A stretch of DNA of 64,000 nt from CAVPOO01 sp963707015 (GTDB lineage Bacteria > Pseudomonadota > Gammaproteobacteria > Thiohalobacterales > Thiohalobacteraceae). Positions 29,172-38,623 of the stretch are shown piece after piece; position 1 is the first letter of the stretch; every line of letters starts with the position of its first letter. The stretch spans positions 1 to 64,000 of the forward strand of contig CAVPOO010000013.1 of NCBI GenBank assembly GCA_963707015.1, read 5' to 3'. The notes below the pieces were generated by a model, which worked only from the letters and a program-made list of their open reading frames with translations, was not told the origin of the DNA and made no database searches. Position numbers and translations under genes: made by a program.

Positions 29172-29759
29172 ATGAGCAAGCACTACCTGACACGGCAGAT
29201 ACAAACGGGGTTCACGCTGGTCGAGCTCCTGATCGTCGTAATCATTCTCGCGATTCTCGCTGCCATTATCGTTCCGCAGTTCGCCTCGTCGACCGACGAC
29301 GCCAAGGAAGCCGCGCTGGATACCACGCTATCCAACGTGCGTGCGGCGGTCGATCTCTACTACCAGCAGCATGGCGAGTATCCCGGCGAGCTGACCGCGG
29401 TTGCGGCGGCATGTCCCGGCACGCCGGCAGGTACACCGGGGACGGGTACCGGTGGGGCGGGGGCCCAGGGTGTGCAGGCCTTTATCGACCAGCTCAGCAT
29501 GTACACCGATGCGAATGGCGCGGCCTGTAGCACGACGGATGCGACCTTCAGGTTCGGTCCTTACCTTAAGAAAAATACCTTGGCGAAAAACCCGATCACG
29601 GATGATGCCACACTCGTGGCCGTAAACGCGGGCGACCTGAATATGGCGGGTGACGGTGCAAACGGCGGCTGGAAGTATGACGTTCTGACCGGCAAGTTCA
29701 TCGCCAACGACACGACTGCCGATCCGAACAATGCAGGTTTCCAGTACGACGATCGGTAG
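29172..29759 (+). CDS. type IV pilin/major pseudopilin (MshA- or GspG-like)
   Basis: The 195-residue protein has a short basic leader and the cleavage and assembly segment G-FTLVELLIVVIILAILAA, with Glu at mature position 5, a textbook class III signal for prepilin peptidase. The helix is followed by VRAAVDLYYQQHGEYPGEL, then a Gly/Thr-rich loop (TPGTGTGGAG), two Cys and a C-terminal part with NGGWKYDVLTGKFIAND. It is likely the main subunit of the filament built by this locus. The ribosome site AGGAAAGG lies just before the ATG. It begins the run of five pilin-like genes. Confidence 0.9.
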   Translation: MSKHYLTRQIQTGFTLVELLIVVIILAILAAIIVPQFASSTDDAKEAALDTTLSNVRAAVDLYYQQHGEYPGELTAVAAACPGTPAGTPGTGTGGAGAQGVQAFIDQLSMYTDANGAACSTTDATFRFGPYLKKNTLAKNPITDDATLVAVNAGDLNMAGDGANGGWKYDVLTGKFIANDTTADPNNAGFQYDDR

Positions 29760-29853
29760 TCAGCCGGAGAGGTGCGCCTGCTGAAGGCGCCCGGTCCCAA
29801 ATCATAGGGTAAGGGCTGACAAGGGATCGTATCCGGACATCGGTAGGCAAGCC

Positions 29854-30390
29854 ATGCTGCAACAGCGCGGGTACAGCCTCCTCGAAATTCTGCTAGTCGT
29901 ATCCATCCTGGGGATCGTCGCAGCCGTGGCGATCCCCAATTTTTCTTCCGCTGATTCCCAGAAACTGGATCTCGCCGCCGAGGAAATCGCCGAGGCAATG
30001 CGCTTCGCGCGGAGTGAGGCGATGCGTGCCGGCAGCCCGCGTGGTTTCCGGCAGGATTCCAGCCAGAAGCGGATTCAGGTCTTCCGGCCGAACATGTCTA
30101 CCACACCCTGGACGCTGGTGTACGACGTCTACCATCCGGTCAGTAAGAAACTCTATGACGTCCAGCTCGACACCCATCCCTTTGCGTCGGCCGGTGGTCT
30201 GAGCCATAGCAGGATCTATCGTGGGACCTGTAACCAGTCGGGCTCTGTCTACTTCGACAGCAACGGCACCCCGTGGTGTGCTGATCCCGAGACGGTTCTC
30301 CTCGAACAGTTTGACGTAACCCTGACGCTGGGATCTTTTTCGCGCGTCGTGACGCTGCACGGCATCACCGGTCGGGTGACCATCCAGTGA
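29854..30390 (+). CDS. minor pseudopilin, GspH/FimT-like
   Basis: The 178-residue protein starts MLQQRG-YSLLEILLVVSIL, a prepilin leader with Glu at mature position 5, and continues LAAEEIAEAMRFARSEAMRAG, the FimT/GspH signature. The rest is a beta-rich domain with two Cys near the middle (CNQSG and CADPE). Minor pilins of this type prime filament assembly at the membrane. Its stop overlaps the GTG start of the next gene, so translation is coupled. Confidence 0.88.
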   Translation: MLQQRGYSLLEILLVVSILGIVAAVAIPNFSSADSQKLDLAAEEIAEAMRFARSEAMRAGSPRGFRQDSSQKRIQVFRPNMSTTPWTLVYDVYHPVSKKLYDVQLDTHPFASAGGLSHSRIYRGTCNQSGSVYFDSNGTPWCADPETVLLEQFDVTLTLGSFSRVVTLHGITGRVTIQ

Positions 30391-30878
30391 GCAAGCCTGG
30401 GAAGCATGCAGGGTGCGGTTCATGCGCCATTACGATCGAAGGGCGGTCGGCGGACGGCGGCAGAATGGCCGGGTTCAGCTACATGGAAGTCCTGGTCGCG
30501 ACCGTATTAATTGCTCTCACCCTGGTTCCCGCAATTGAAGCACTGCAGCCGGCGATGCAGGGAACCGGCATTCATGCATCCGAGACTGTTCGGCACTTTC
30601 ACCTCACGGCAAAACTCGAAGAGGTGCTGGCGGAACCATTCAATACGCTCGACGACGAAGCGCAGGCGCTCAGCGACCCGACGGCTCCGTCCCCGAACTA
30701 TTCTGACGCCCCCGGGGCAAACGATCGTCGCCTGGTCTACCTGGCACGTTACGATGCCGACAACGCCGACGGGGATGGGGACGTCTTTTCAGACACCGAC
30801 GAGGGGTTGCTCTGGATCAGGATCGAACTCGAAGGAACGGGCAAGGCCATTGAGAGCCTGACCAGCATCTATGACTAG
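30387..30878 (+). CDS. minor pseudopilin, GspI/PilV/MshD-like
   Basis: The frame of 163 residues from a GTG overlapping the previous stop contains the prepilin core AG-FSYMEVLVATVLIALTLV with Glu at mature position 5. An ATG at 30,465 (MAGFSYMEV) would give a leader of only three residues, so the GTG start, which gives a leader of about 28, is equally plausible. The body is short, with acidic loops rich in Asp (DNADGDGDVFSDTDEG) that resemble a calcium loop. It overlaps the next gene by eight bases. Confidence 0.82.
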   Translation: MSKPGKHAGCGSCAITIEGRSADGGRMAGFSYMEVLVATVLIALTLVPAIEALQPAMQGTGIHASETVRHFHLTAKLEEVLAEPFNTLDDEAQALSDPTAPSPNYSDAPGANDRRLVYLARYDADNADGDGDVFSDTDEGLLWIRIELEGTGKAIESLTSIYD

Positions 30879-31980
30879 GCTCCCGCACAGGCACCGGTGT
30901 GTACGACGCGCCTTGAGGCAGAAACTCCAGCCGACTTTGTGCGTGACATGCAACCTCCATTTTTCAACCTTCTCCGAGGGACATCCTGAACGGTGTACTC
31001 CGTGCATCAGGAAACCAAACGGTTACACACTGATCGAGCTTCTGATCACGCTGGCGATTGGCGCCGTTCTGATTGTCGGGCTTGGCGGCATTGTCGGCCA
31101 GGCCACGGACACTCAGGACACCATCCACGACAGGAACGACCTGACCCAACAGGCACGCTTTGCCATGGAACAGATGGTGCGGGTTGTGAGTCAGAGTCGT
31201 TTGCTGCTGTTACCGATGGCAGACAAATCGCCGACTTTGTTTGTCGAAAATATCCGCGAGGAAACCTACCCGCCGTCACCACCGCCTCCCGGCAGCTCGC
31301 TGGCCACCGCGGTACTGGCGGTGACGATGCCCGCCTCTCTTGACCTCGACGGTAACGGCATCCCCGATGCCGACAACGACGGCGACGGCCGCATCGATGA
31401 GGACCTCCCCGCGGATACATCTAATGACGGCAAGCCCGGCATTCGGGATATTGACGACGACGGCAACGGGATCAAGGATTATGCCTTTTCTCCCATAGCC
31501 GATGATGATGAAAGCGTAGACTTCTCCCAGAACGAGGATGCCATCAACGGGATCGATGATGACGGGGATGGCATCATCGATGAAGACCCCGGGGCCGACA
31601 ACAATGGCGACGGCTGTCCGGGCATCTGCGCGGTGGATGACGACGCGGACGGCAATCTGGATGAGGGCGCTGTTGCGGACGACGACGAGGATGGGAGCAG
31701 CGACGAGGACTGGTACGACCCCGTGGTGTTCTACCTTTTCAACGGCACCCTGATGCAGCGCACGCCGGTGCCGTGGGATGAAAACAGCAGCGGGGCTGTC
31801 ACCGGAGCGGACTTCATCCTCGAATCCATCGCTGAAAACGTCACGCGGCTCCGGGTCAAACGGGTCCCGCAAGGCGGTGATCGCAGCCAGATCATCGACC
31901 TCACCCTGGAACTGACCAGCCCTGCGACAGGCGAAGTGGTCAGCCTGCAAACGCAGGTGCGTGTCGGGGGTGCGTTGTGA
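30871..31980 (+). CDS. minor pseudopilin, GspJ/PilW/MshO-like, with acidic calcium-loop insertion
   Basis: The 369-residue protein has the prepilin core NG-YTLIELLITLAIGAVLI and FAMEQMVRVVSQSRLLLL, typical of GspJ/PilW/MshO. Residues about 150-280 are an insertion of Asp/Asn/Gly-rich repeats (LDGNGIPDADNDGDGRIDED, DIDDDGNGIKD, DDDGDGIIDEDPGADNNGDG), like the calcium-binding loops of thrombospondin type 3 repeats. The leader before the cleavage Gly is unusually long, about 50 residues with four Cys, if the ATG at 30,871 is used; a GTG at 30,946 would shorten it. It overlaps both neighbours, so the pilin genes form one operon. Confidence 0.85.
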   Translation: MTRLPHRHRCVRRALRQKLQPTLCVTCNLHFSTFSEGHPERCTPCIRKPNGYTLIELLITLAIGAVLIVGLGGIVGQATDTQDTIHDRNDLTQQARFAMEQMVRVVSQSRLLLLPMADKSPTLFVENIREETYPPSPPPPGSSLATAVLAVTMPASLDLDGNGIPDADNDGDGRIDEDLPADTSNDGKPGIRDIDDDGNGIKDYAFSPIADDDESVDFSQNEDAINGIDDDGDGIIDEDPGADNNGDGCPGICAVDDDADGNLDEGAVADDDEDGSSDEDWYDPVVFYLFNGTLMQRTPVPWDENSSGAVTGADFILESIAENVTRLRVKRVPQGGDRSQIIDLTLELTSPATGEVVSLQTQVRVGGAL

Positions 31981-34900
31981 TTCCCGGTGAGGCCTGTCGG
32001 GTGCGCTATACGCACCATTCACTACACCGGCCAGCCACCCAGCGCGGGTTTATCCTGCTGCCTGTGGTGCTGGCCATAACGCTCATCGCCACCATCGCCT
32101 TCCTGCTCAATAACCAGAGCGCCATAAATGTCGATAGGACGGCCGGAGAGGCCGAGGCCCGGGAGGCAAACGCGATCGCCGCGGCCGGTCTGGCGCACGC
32201 CACCTGGGGCGTTCAGAACAGTGGTTGTGCCGGCGATATGGCCATGACGACGGTGCCGTTCGGGCCGGACAGCTACACCGCCACGGTCACCACCCCCGGA
32301 GGGGCAACCACGGGCTATCCCAATCTGGCAGCCGACCAGGATGGCTGGTTTCGCAGTGACATCATAACCGATGCTAATGGAAGCCAGCCCACACTCCATC
32401 TGCGCCGGGAGTCCGGCAACCTGGAATATGCCGTGGTCCGCTTCGATCTCTCATCCCTGCCGGCCGGGGCACAGATCAATTCCGCAACAGCCCGTTTCTA
32501 CATCAACGCGACAAAAGGACACCCGCAAGGGCCGGTCACCGTGCATCGGGCCACGGCGGACTGGACCGAAACCGGCGCGACCTGGCAGACCATGGCCACC
32601 AACTTCGACAGTGCGGTCCTGCAAACCATCCCGGCCCAGCCTCTCGCCGGGGACGTCTGGGTAGAGGTCAATCTCACCGCCCAGGTGCAGTCCTGGGTGA
32701 ATGGTGCTCAGCCCAACTACGGCATCATGCTGATCCCCACCGGCGAGGGCACCCATGCCGAGTACATGAGCCGCGATAGCGGGTCCAACACGCGACCCCA
32801 TCTGGATGTGACCGTCGGTACCGGCTTCGCGACACCCGCAACCATTACCGCCACCGGGACCCTGAGCGGCAATCCCAGCCCGGCCAACGACATCACCCGC
32901 ACGCTGACACGCACGTCGGTGCCGGCCTACCAGCAACCGGGTACAGCGTTTATGCAACCCGGCGCGGAAGGCGCGGACACCTACCTCTACGAGTGGAAAC
33001 CCGGCTGGAACTACGGCGCCGGCACCACGATATGGGTAGAAAACCGCTACGCAAACTCCATTGCCAACGGCCTGCTCAGGTTCAACCTTACCGGCGTCCC
33101 GCGTGGCGCCAGGGTGACCAGCGCGGTGCTGGAGCTCTACCAGACCAATACCAGCGTCAATGGCGGGCCGGTGGGAGTGCACCGGGTCACCAGCGACTGG
33201 GTCGAGGGCACGGCCAGCGGGGCGAACGGGTCCCCCAACTGGACCCAGCGGAACAGCACCAATAACTGGGCACGCGCCGGCGGTGATTACGACGCGGCCG
33301 CCTTCGCTACCACTGCTGTCCCGGCCGGCACCGCCTGGTCGAGCTGGGACATCGCTGGACTTGTCGATGGCTGGGTATCGGGTGCGTTTGCCAATCAGGG
33401 ACTGGCGCTGGTAGCCGAGACCTTCGGCACCGCGGCGCATTTCGCCAGCAGCGACGCCACCGACCCGACCCTGCACCCGAAACTCACCCTCACCTACGCC
33501 TGCGAATGCGGCAGTCCCTGCCTGGCGCCGCAGGGCAGCGGCACGGTGGGGATGGTGGTGGTTGACCCGACGACACTGGTCCCCTCGGATGCCTCCAAAA
33601 AGGCACTGTTCGAATCCTGGGGCTACACGGTGAACCCTATCGGCGAGAATACGAACGCCGCGGGATACATGACGGCTGCCGCCAGCAATGACGTTTTCTT
33701 TATCTCAGAGACGGTCGGTGTCAATCAGGTGGGCGTCCGGATCAGGGACGTGCCCATCGGCGTGGTCAGTCAGGATGGTGCATACAACGGCGATCTGGGC
33801 TTTGCCACGGGTAGTGCCTGGACAGTCGGTTCCAGCGTCAACGTCACCGACACCAGCCATTACATCACCGCGCTGTTCCCGACCGGTCCACTGGACATCT
33901 ATTCCGCGTCCATGGAACAGCTGACCGTCTCCGGCACCGTGGCGGCGGGGCTGCAGTCGCTGGCCGACACCGGCGGGGCCGGCTCGCTGGTGGTGCTCGA
34001 TACGGGTGCGATGGGTTCAGGGGGCACGCCCGTTCCCGGCCGGCGCGTGATGGTGCCGCTGGGCCGCGATGTCAAATTCAATTGGGACTACCTCAACAGC
34101 AACGGCCGGCTACTGGTACAGCGTGCGCTGCAGTGGGGCACGGGTAATACTGGCGGGTCGCCAGCCAAGAATCTGCTGTTTGTTTCAGGCGGTACCACGA
34201 TGGTGCAATTCCCGTCCGGCGACCTGCTCGTGATCCCCACAGCGCAGGAGCAGCTGCGCATCGACCTGATCGAGTCCTGGGGTTACGGTGTCAACCTGAT
34301 TTCAGACGATGACAGCCAGCCCAACTTCGATGCGGCGGTAGCAGTGAACGACGTGGCCTATGTCTCGTCGGTGGCGAGTGACGTAGCGCTGGGCTCGAAG
34401 CTCAAGGACGCACCCATCGGCGTGGTCAACGAGCAAGGCAGTCTTGTTGACGATTTCGGGTTCGGCCAGCAGAGCGTTACTTACAAGAGCCGCAGCGAAG
34501 TCGATGTCCTCGACAATACCCACTACATAACTGAGCCCTTCCCGACTGGCTTGCTGACCATACTGTCCGGCAATCAGACGCTGCATATAATGACTGCGAA
34601 CAAGGCGCCCGGATTCGCCGCACTGGCTCAAGTGTTCAATACCGGCAGCCTCTGGGATGATTCGCTGGGCGTGATCGAAACCGGTGGGGAACTCTTCGGT
34701 GGCGGGGCCGCCGCCGGGCGCCGTGTACTGCTCCCCTGGGGCGATGCGACCTTTGATGTAGCGGCCCTGAATGCCGACGGCCTGACGATCATGGAACGCG
34801 CCATCGAATGGGCGGAGGGTGCCGGCTCAAGTCCCGGGCCAGCCTACAACGTCCTGCTGGTGGTGGGTGATGCCACGACTCTGTCCAGCGCTGATGCGGA

Positions 34901-36032
34901 CCGCAAGACCCTGATCGAGGGCTGGGGCCATACGGTCACACTGATTGATGACAATGATTCCCAGGCGAACTTCGATGCGGCCGCCGCCGCGGCAGATGTG
35001 GCCTACGTTACGGAGTCCGTGATCCTGGCGGACCTGGGTAAGAAGCTGAAAGAGGCAACCATCGGCGTCGTAAACGAGGATCCCGCACTCCATGATGTGT
35101 TCGGCTTCTCCACCAACCGTTTCCTGAGCACCGCGAATCCGCCACTCACAACCGATGCGGCGCATTACATCACCGCGCCGTTCGGGGGTGCAACGGTGCT
35201 CGCGCTGTTCTCGTCCAGCCAGCCGCTGGGTGCGGCGGTCGGCACGCTGCCGGCGGGCCTGGCGATCATCGGCACCTGGGCCAGTGGGACAATGTCATCC
35301 CTCGGTGGACTCCTGACCCTGGATACCGGGGCGGCGATTTCCGGAGGCGGGACGGCCGCCGGACGACGCGTGCAGATGCCGTGGGGTGGACAGGACGGCG
35401 TCTCTGTCACCGACATCACGGCACTGACTGCGGATGGGCAGACGATCATGAAGCGAGCCATCGAATGGGCCTTGGCTGGTGGTGGTGGTGGCGGCGGTGG
35501 CGGCGGTGGTGGCGGTGGTGGCGGAAGCTGTACGGTTACCTTAGCCGATGACTTCGAGACCGGTGGCTATAGCGGGAGTACCGGTACTCTTCCATGGTCC
35601 ACAGACTGGCTCGAAATCAATGAGAATGACGGTCCCAACGGTGGCGATGAACAAGTCGTCAGCGAAACGGATGGTTTCCGCGCTCAAGTTCAAGACAATG
35701 ATGGTGGCGGCGAAGGCCTTGAGCGTGAGGCGAACCTCTCCGGTTACACGAGCGCGACATTACGCTTAACCTACGAACGCAGCGGGCTCGACAATGCCAG
35801 TGACTACGTGACCGTGGATGTCTCGAGCGATGGTGGCACCAGCTGGACGGAGATCGGGCGCTTCGAGGGTCCGGCGAACTTCAGTAGTCCGCAGCTCTTC
35901 ACCCACGACATTACGAGCTTCATCGCGCCCAACACGCGGATACGCCTGCTGACATCCTCGGCCATGGGCAACAAAGATTTGGTTCTGTTTGACGACGTCG
36001 TGATTGAGCTCGGCGGCGGCTGCCCGCAATAA
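31977..36032 (+). CDS. giant 1,351-residue pseudopilin-like protein with DNRLRE domains and repeats
   Basis: The N-terminus has a prepilin-type segment RG-FILLPVVLAITLIATIAF (cleavage after Gly24), with Pro rather than Glu at mature position 5, as in PilX/GspK/MshP minor pilins. Then come two DNRLRE-type domains (about 105-280 and 315-510: AVVRFDLSSLPAGAQINSA, GLLRFNLTGVPRGARVTSA). Three related repeats follow (about 520-720, 725-945, 955-1,165), each with a L-ESWGY-V start, VAYVSS or VAYVTE, and IGVVNE. A 15-residue poly-Gly linker (near 1,168-1,183) leads to a C-terminal beta-sandwich. This fits an extracellular tip adhesin or a fused MshP/MshQ counterpart; it overlaps the preceding pseudopilin gene by four bases. 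Confidence 0.82.
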   Translation: MIPGEACRVRYTHHSLHRPATQRGFILLPVVLAITLIATIAFLLNNQSAINVDRTAGEAEAREANAIAAAGLAHATWGVQNSGCAGDMAMTTVPFGPDSYTATVTTPGGATTGYPNLAADQDGWFRSDIITDANGSQPTLHLRRESGNLEYAVVRFDLSSLPAGAQINSATARFYINATKGHPQGPVTVHRATADWTETGATWQTMATNFDSAVLQTIPAQPLAGDVWVEVNLTAQVQSWVNGAQPNYGIMLIPTGEGTHAEYMSRDSGSNTRPHLDVTVGTGFATPATITATGTLSGNPSPANDITRTLTRTSVPAYQQPGTAFMQPGAEGADTYLYEWKPGWNYGAGTTIWVENRYANSIANGLLRFNLTGVPRGARVTSAVLELYQTNTSVNGGPVGVHRVTSDWVEGTASGANGSPNWTQRNSTNNWARAGGDYDAAAFATTAVPAGTAWSSWDIAGLVDGWVSGAFANQGLALVAETFGTAAHFASSDATDPTLHPKLTLTYACECGSPCLAPQGSGTVGMVVVDPTTLVPSDASKKALFESWGYTVNPIGENTNAAGYMTAAASNDVFFISETVGVNQVGVRIRDVPIGVVSQDGAYNGDLGFATGSAWTVGSSVNVTDTSHYITALFPTGPLDIYSASMEQLTVSGTVAAGLQSLADTGGAGSLVVLDTGAMGSGGTPVPGRRVMVPLGRDVKFNWDYLNSNGRLLVQRALQWGTGNTGGSPAKNLLFVSGGTTMVQFPSGDLLVIPTAQEQLRIDLIESWGYGVNLISDDDSQPNFDAAVAVNDVAYVSSVASDVALGSKLKDAPIGVVNEQGSLVDDFGFGQQSVTYKSRSEVDVLDNTHYITEPFPTGLLTILSGNQTLHIMTANKAPGFAALAQVFNTGSLWDDSLGVIETGGELFGGGAAAGRRVLLPWGDATFDVAALNADGLTIMERAIEWAEGAGSSPGPAYNVLLVVGDATTLSSADADRKTLIEGWGHTVTLIDDNDSQANFDAAAAAADVAYVTESVILADLGKKLKEATIGVVNEDPALHDVFGFSTNRFLSTANPPLTTDAAHYITAPFGGATVLALFSSSQPLGAAVGTLPAGLAIIGTWASGTMSSLGGLLTLDTGAAISGGGTAAGRRVQMPWGGQDGVSVTDITALTADGQTIMKRAIEWALAGGGGGGGGGGGGGGGGSCTVTLADDFETGGYSGSTGTLPWSTDWLEINENDGPNGGDEQVVSETDGFRAQVQDNDGGGEGLEREANLSGYTSATLRLTYERSGLDNASDYVTVDVSSDGGTSWTEIGRFEGPANFSSPQLFTHDITSFIAPNTRIRLLTSSAMGNKDLVLFDDVVIELGGGCPQ

Positions 36033-36195
36033 GCTGCGTAGGCCAGCCGTAGGCAGCGAATGATGTTTTTCAGACAAAGTCAGAAATTTCGGGGAATCGC
36101 AGAGTGACTGCGTTTGGGTCAAGATTCTTCCAGGTAAGTCGATTCAAGTAGGGGCTTAATGGATTTAACTGTCTGATTTGTCGAACCACGTTGCA

Positions 36196-37371
36196 ATGTA
36201 CAAGAAGATAATCAACGGCGTGCTGGACGCCTGGTCGGCGACAGCCTTCGGGGGGGACGATATCGCCTTCTATGCGCAGAAACTGACGCTGGAGGAGGCC
36301 CGGCAGGGGCTGATGTTCCTCAGCTTTATTCTGCTCTGTCTGTTCAGCATCGAAATGGTGCTGTTCAGCCGCGCCGGCCTCGGGCAGAATTATGTCTACA
36401 CCTGCTCCCTGCTTGCGTTACTGGCGGTTCATATCTTTGTCTCCGCGCATGTGACACGCAGCGCCGAGTCGATCTACCTGCTTGGCACGACGCTGTTACT
36501 GATCAGTGGAACCGCTTTCGTACTGCTGGCCCATCAGACTGGTGCCTTCAGTTTTGCCTTGTTTGCCAGCGTGACGCTGTTGTTCATGGTGATCCCGATC
36601 GTCCCCTGGGGGCTGCGCGAGGGTATTGTCGCAATGGTGCTGATCTACGGGACCTTTACGGCTTCCACCTGGGCGGGCGGAAATAATTTCGACAGCGAGA
36701 CACTCTGGTCGCTGCAGTTCATCATGGTCGGGGCGGGATTGATCAGTCTAGCCCTGGTGGCACGCAACACCGTGGTTCGCAAGGCAGACATACGGACCCG
36801 CTTCGATCTGGAACAGGCGCACCACAAGATGATGCACCTGTCCCATCAGGACCCGCTTACCGGTGCCTGGAACCGGCGCTACCTGAAAATTGCATTTTCC
36901 AACAGGGTGACCGAATGGCAGGCTGCGGGAAAGGCCTGTCACTTCGCGCTTCTGGATATCGATAACTTCAAGCCGATCAACGATACCTGCGGCCACGACT
37001 ATGGCGACGAGGTCCTGCGCTGCGTGAGTCGGTCTTTCAGTGCGGTTGTGGCTGATCAGGGTTTTCTGGTCAGGATGGGTGGCGACGAGTTTGCCTACCT
37101 GTTTGCCGCTGACAATCCCGGAGACGTCATCGCCGCAGGTATCGAGGCACTGCGCGCCTGTGTCGAGTGCCAGCGTAAGCGCGCGGGTCCGCAGATCTCG
37201 ATGAGCATTGGCCTGGTGAGCATGCCACCGGATGCCACGGTCAGGCAGGAGTATGTTTACCGGGAAGCCGATATTGCGCTTTACGAGGCCAAGGACCGCA
37301 AGGCACAATTCGCCGGGAGCACAAACGTTGTCAGCCGCGTGCTCAACAGCACTGAGGCCGATATGGTTTGA
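36196..37371 (+). CDS. membrane-anchored diguanylate cyclase (GGDEF)
   Basis: The protein of about 391 residues has roughly six TM segments in the first 190 residues and a C-terminal GGDEF domain with DPLTGAWNRRYL, LLDIDNFKPINDTCGHDYGD and an intact RMGGDEFAYLF. It should make cyclic-di-GMP from two GTP. An RxxD inhibitory site is not seen just before the motif. The ATG at 36,196 is chosen over a TTG six codons upstream. It stands between the pilin run and the pilus-base genes, which suggests that it supplies the second messenger controlling the filament, together with the EAL protein upstream. Confidence 0.9.
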   Translation: MYKKIINGVLDAWSATAFGGDDIAFYAQKLTLEEARQGLMFLSFILLCLFSIEMVLFSRAGLGQNYVYTCSLLALLAVHIFVSAHVTRSAESIYLLGTTLLLISGTAFVLLAHQTGAFSFALFASVTLLFMVIPIVPWGLREGIVAMVLIYGTFTASTWAGGNNFDSETLWSLQFIMVGAGLISLALVARNTVVRKADIRTRFDLEQAHHKMMHLSHQDPLTGAWNRRYLKIAFSNRVTEWQAAGKACHFALLDIDNFKPINDTCGHDYGDEVLRCVSRSFSAVVADQGFLVRMGGDEFAYLFAADNPGDVIAAGIEALRACVECQRKRAGPQISMSIGLVSMPPDATVRQEYVYREADIALYEAKDRKAQFAGSTNVVSRVLNSTEADMV

Positions 37372-37528
37372 GCGAGGTCGCAGGAAGGAACATGGGTGGC
37401 TGTCATTTGCCAGGTGTTTCGCACAGATCGATCCGCGACGAGATCGCCTTCGCAGTCGGCTTCACCTCGAAGCTCGCGCAGCGCGGACTTAGACGCCGGA
37501 TGCGTCTCGCAAACAGGGGAAGAACAGG

Positions 37529-38389
37529 ATGTTAACTGCCAAAGAGCTGGTTAAGGATGCCGTCGGGCTGGTATCGCTGCCGGACATCTACATTCGTCTC
37601 AGATCCCTGCTCGATCGTCCCGATTATGCGCTGGCTGAGGTCGGTGCGCTCATTGGCCAGGACCCGGGTCTGACGGCCCGGCTTCTGCGCTTGGTGAACA
37701 GTCCGTATTTCGGAGTGGCTACGCGAATCGAGACCGTGACCCGCGCCGTCAACATGCTCGGCACCCAGCAGGTTCACGATCTGGTGCTTGCGACCTCGGT
37801 TGCCGATACGTTTTCCGCTATGTCCACCGGCGTGATGCACATGCGCACGTTCTGGGAGGGCAGTATCCGGTGCGGTGTGACGGCACGCCTGCTTGCCATT
37901 CACTGCAATATGCTGGACTCGGAGCGCCTGTTTGTGGCCGGCTTGCTGCGGGACATGGGTCACCTGCTCATGTACCAGAAGTATCCGGCACCCTGTCAGA
38001 AGGCGCTGATCCGGGCAACTCAGGCACAGGAGCTGGTGTTCCGCGTCGAACGGGAGCTTTTCGGGTTCGACTATGCGCAGGTTGGTGGCGAGCTGGCCCA
38101 GGCCTGGAATCTCCCGCCTGCCCTTGAATCGGCGATCCGATACCACACGGTACCGACACGCGCTGAGGAGTTCCGACTCGAGGCATCGATAATCCATCTG
38201 GCCAGTGTGGTGACCGAGACCCAGCGGTGGACGGGGAGCGGCGACAAATGGGTTGAGTGCGCCGATCCCATGGCCTTACAGCTCACGGATTTGTCCGTCG
38301 AGACAGTTGATCACCTGCTCGTGGAGGCCGGTAATCAAGTCGCAGCAACCGTCGATCTGATCTTGCCGAATCTGCACGAGGCCTCGTGA
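37529..38389 (+). CDS. HDOD-domain signalling protein
   Basis: The 286-residue protein is a single HDOD domain: LPDIYIRLRSLLDRPDYAL, DPGLTARLLRLVNSPYFG, VTRAVNMLGTQQVHDLVLAT, then a helical core with FVAGLLRDMGHLLMYQKYP and FGFDYAQVGGELAQAWNLP. HDOD proteins resemble HD phosphohydrolases but usually lack a complete metal site, and act in signalling, chemotaxis or stress pathways. It is 158 bases after the diguanylate cyclase and before the pilus-base genes, so it may belong to the same control circuit. The partner is not known. Confidence 0.9.
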   Translation: MLTAKELVKDAVGLVSLPDIYIRLRSLLDRPDYALAEVGALIGQDPGLTARLLRLVNSPYFGVATRIETVTRAVNMLGTQQVHDLVLATSVADTFSAMSTGVMHMRTFWEGSIRCGVTARLLAIHCNMLDSERLFVAGLLRDMGHLLMYQKYPAPCQKALIRATQAQELVFRVERELFGFDYAQVGGELAQAWNLPPALESAIRYHTVPTRAEEFRLEASIIHLASVVTETQRWTGSGDKWVECADPMALQLTDLSVETVDHLLVEAGNQVAATVDLILPNLHEAS

Positions 38390-38623
38390 CCCGAAACTGG
38401 CAGGAAACTGTCGGCGCGATCAGATCCGCGACAGACGGTATTCCGGTGTCTTCTTCCTCCTAACCTTGCTGATTTCCTGAAGAATGTAACGGCGTTGCCG
38501 ATAGTTTACGCGGAGCTGAGGGCCTGGCGCTGTGGCTGGTGGAATGATCGGTTAGCAGGGGCCTGCTGAGCAATTCGTTCGGTATCTCCAGGGGATCTCC
38601 GGCGTCAAGGATTCGGACACAGT

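Noticed and set aside
31276..32022. Long minus-strand frame opposite the GspJ-like gene
   Set aside because: It is the complement of the Asp/Gly-rich repeats; the pilin frame has a clear class III signal and overlaps its neighbours as an operon.
36033..36195. Possible cyclic-di-GMP riboswitch before the diguanylate cyclase
   Set aside because: No GEMM-type core or tetraloop-receptor pattern can be found in the 160 bases.
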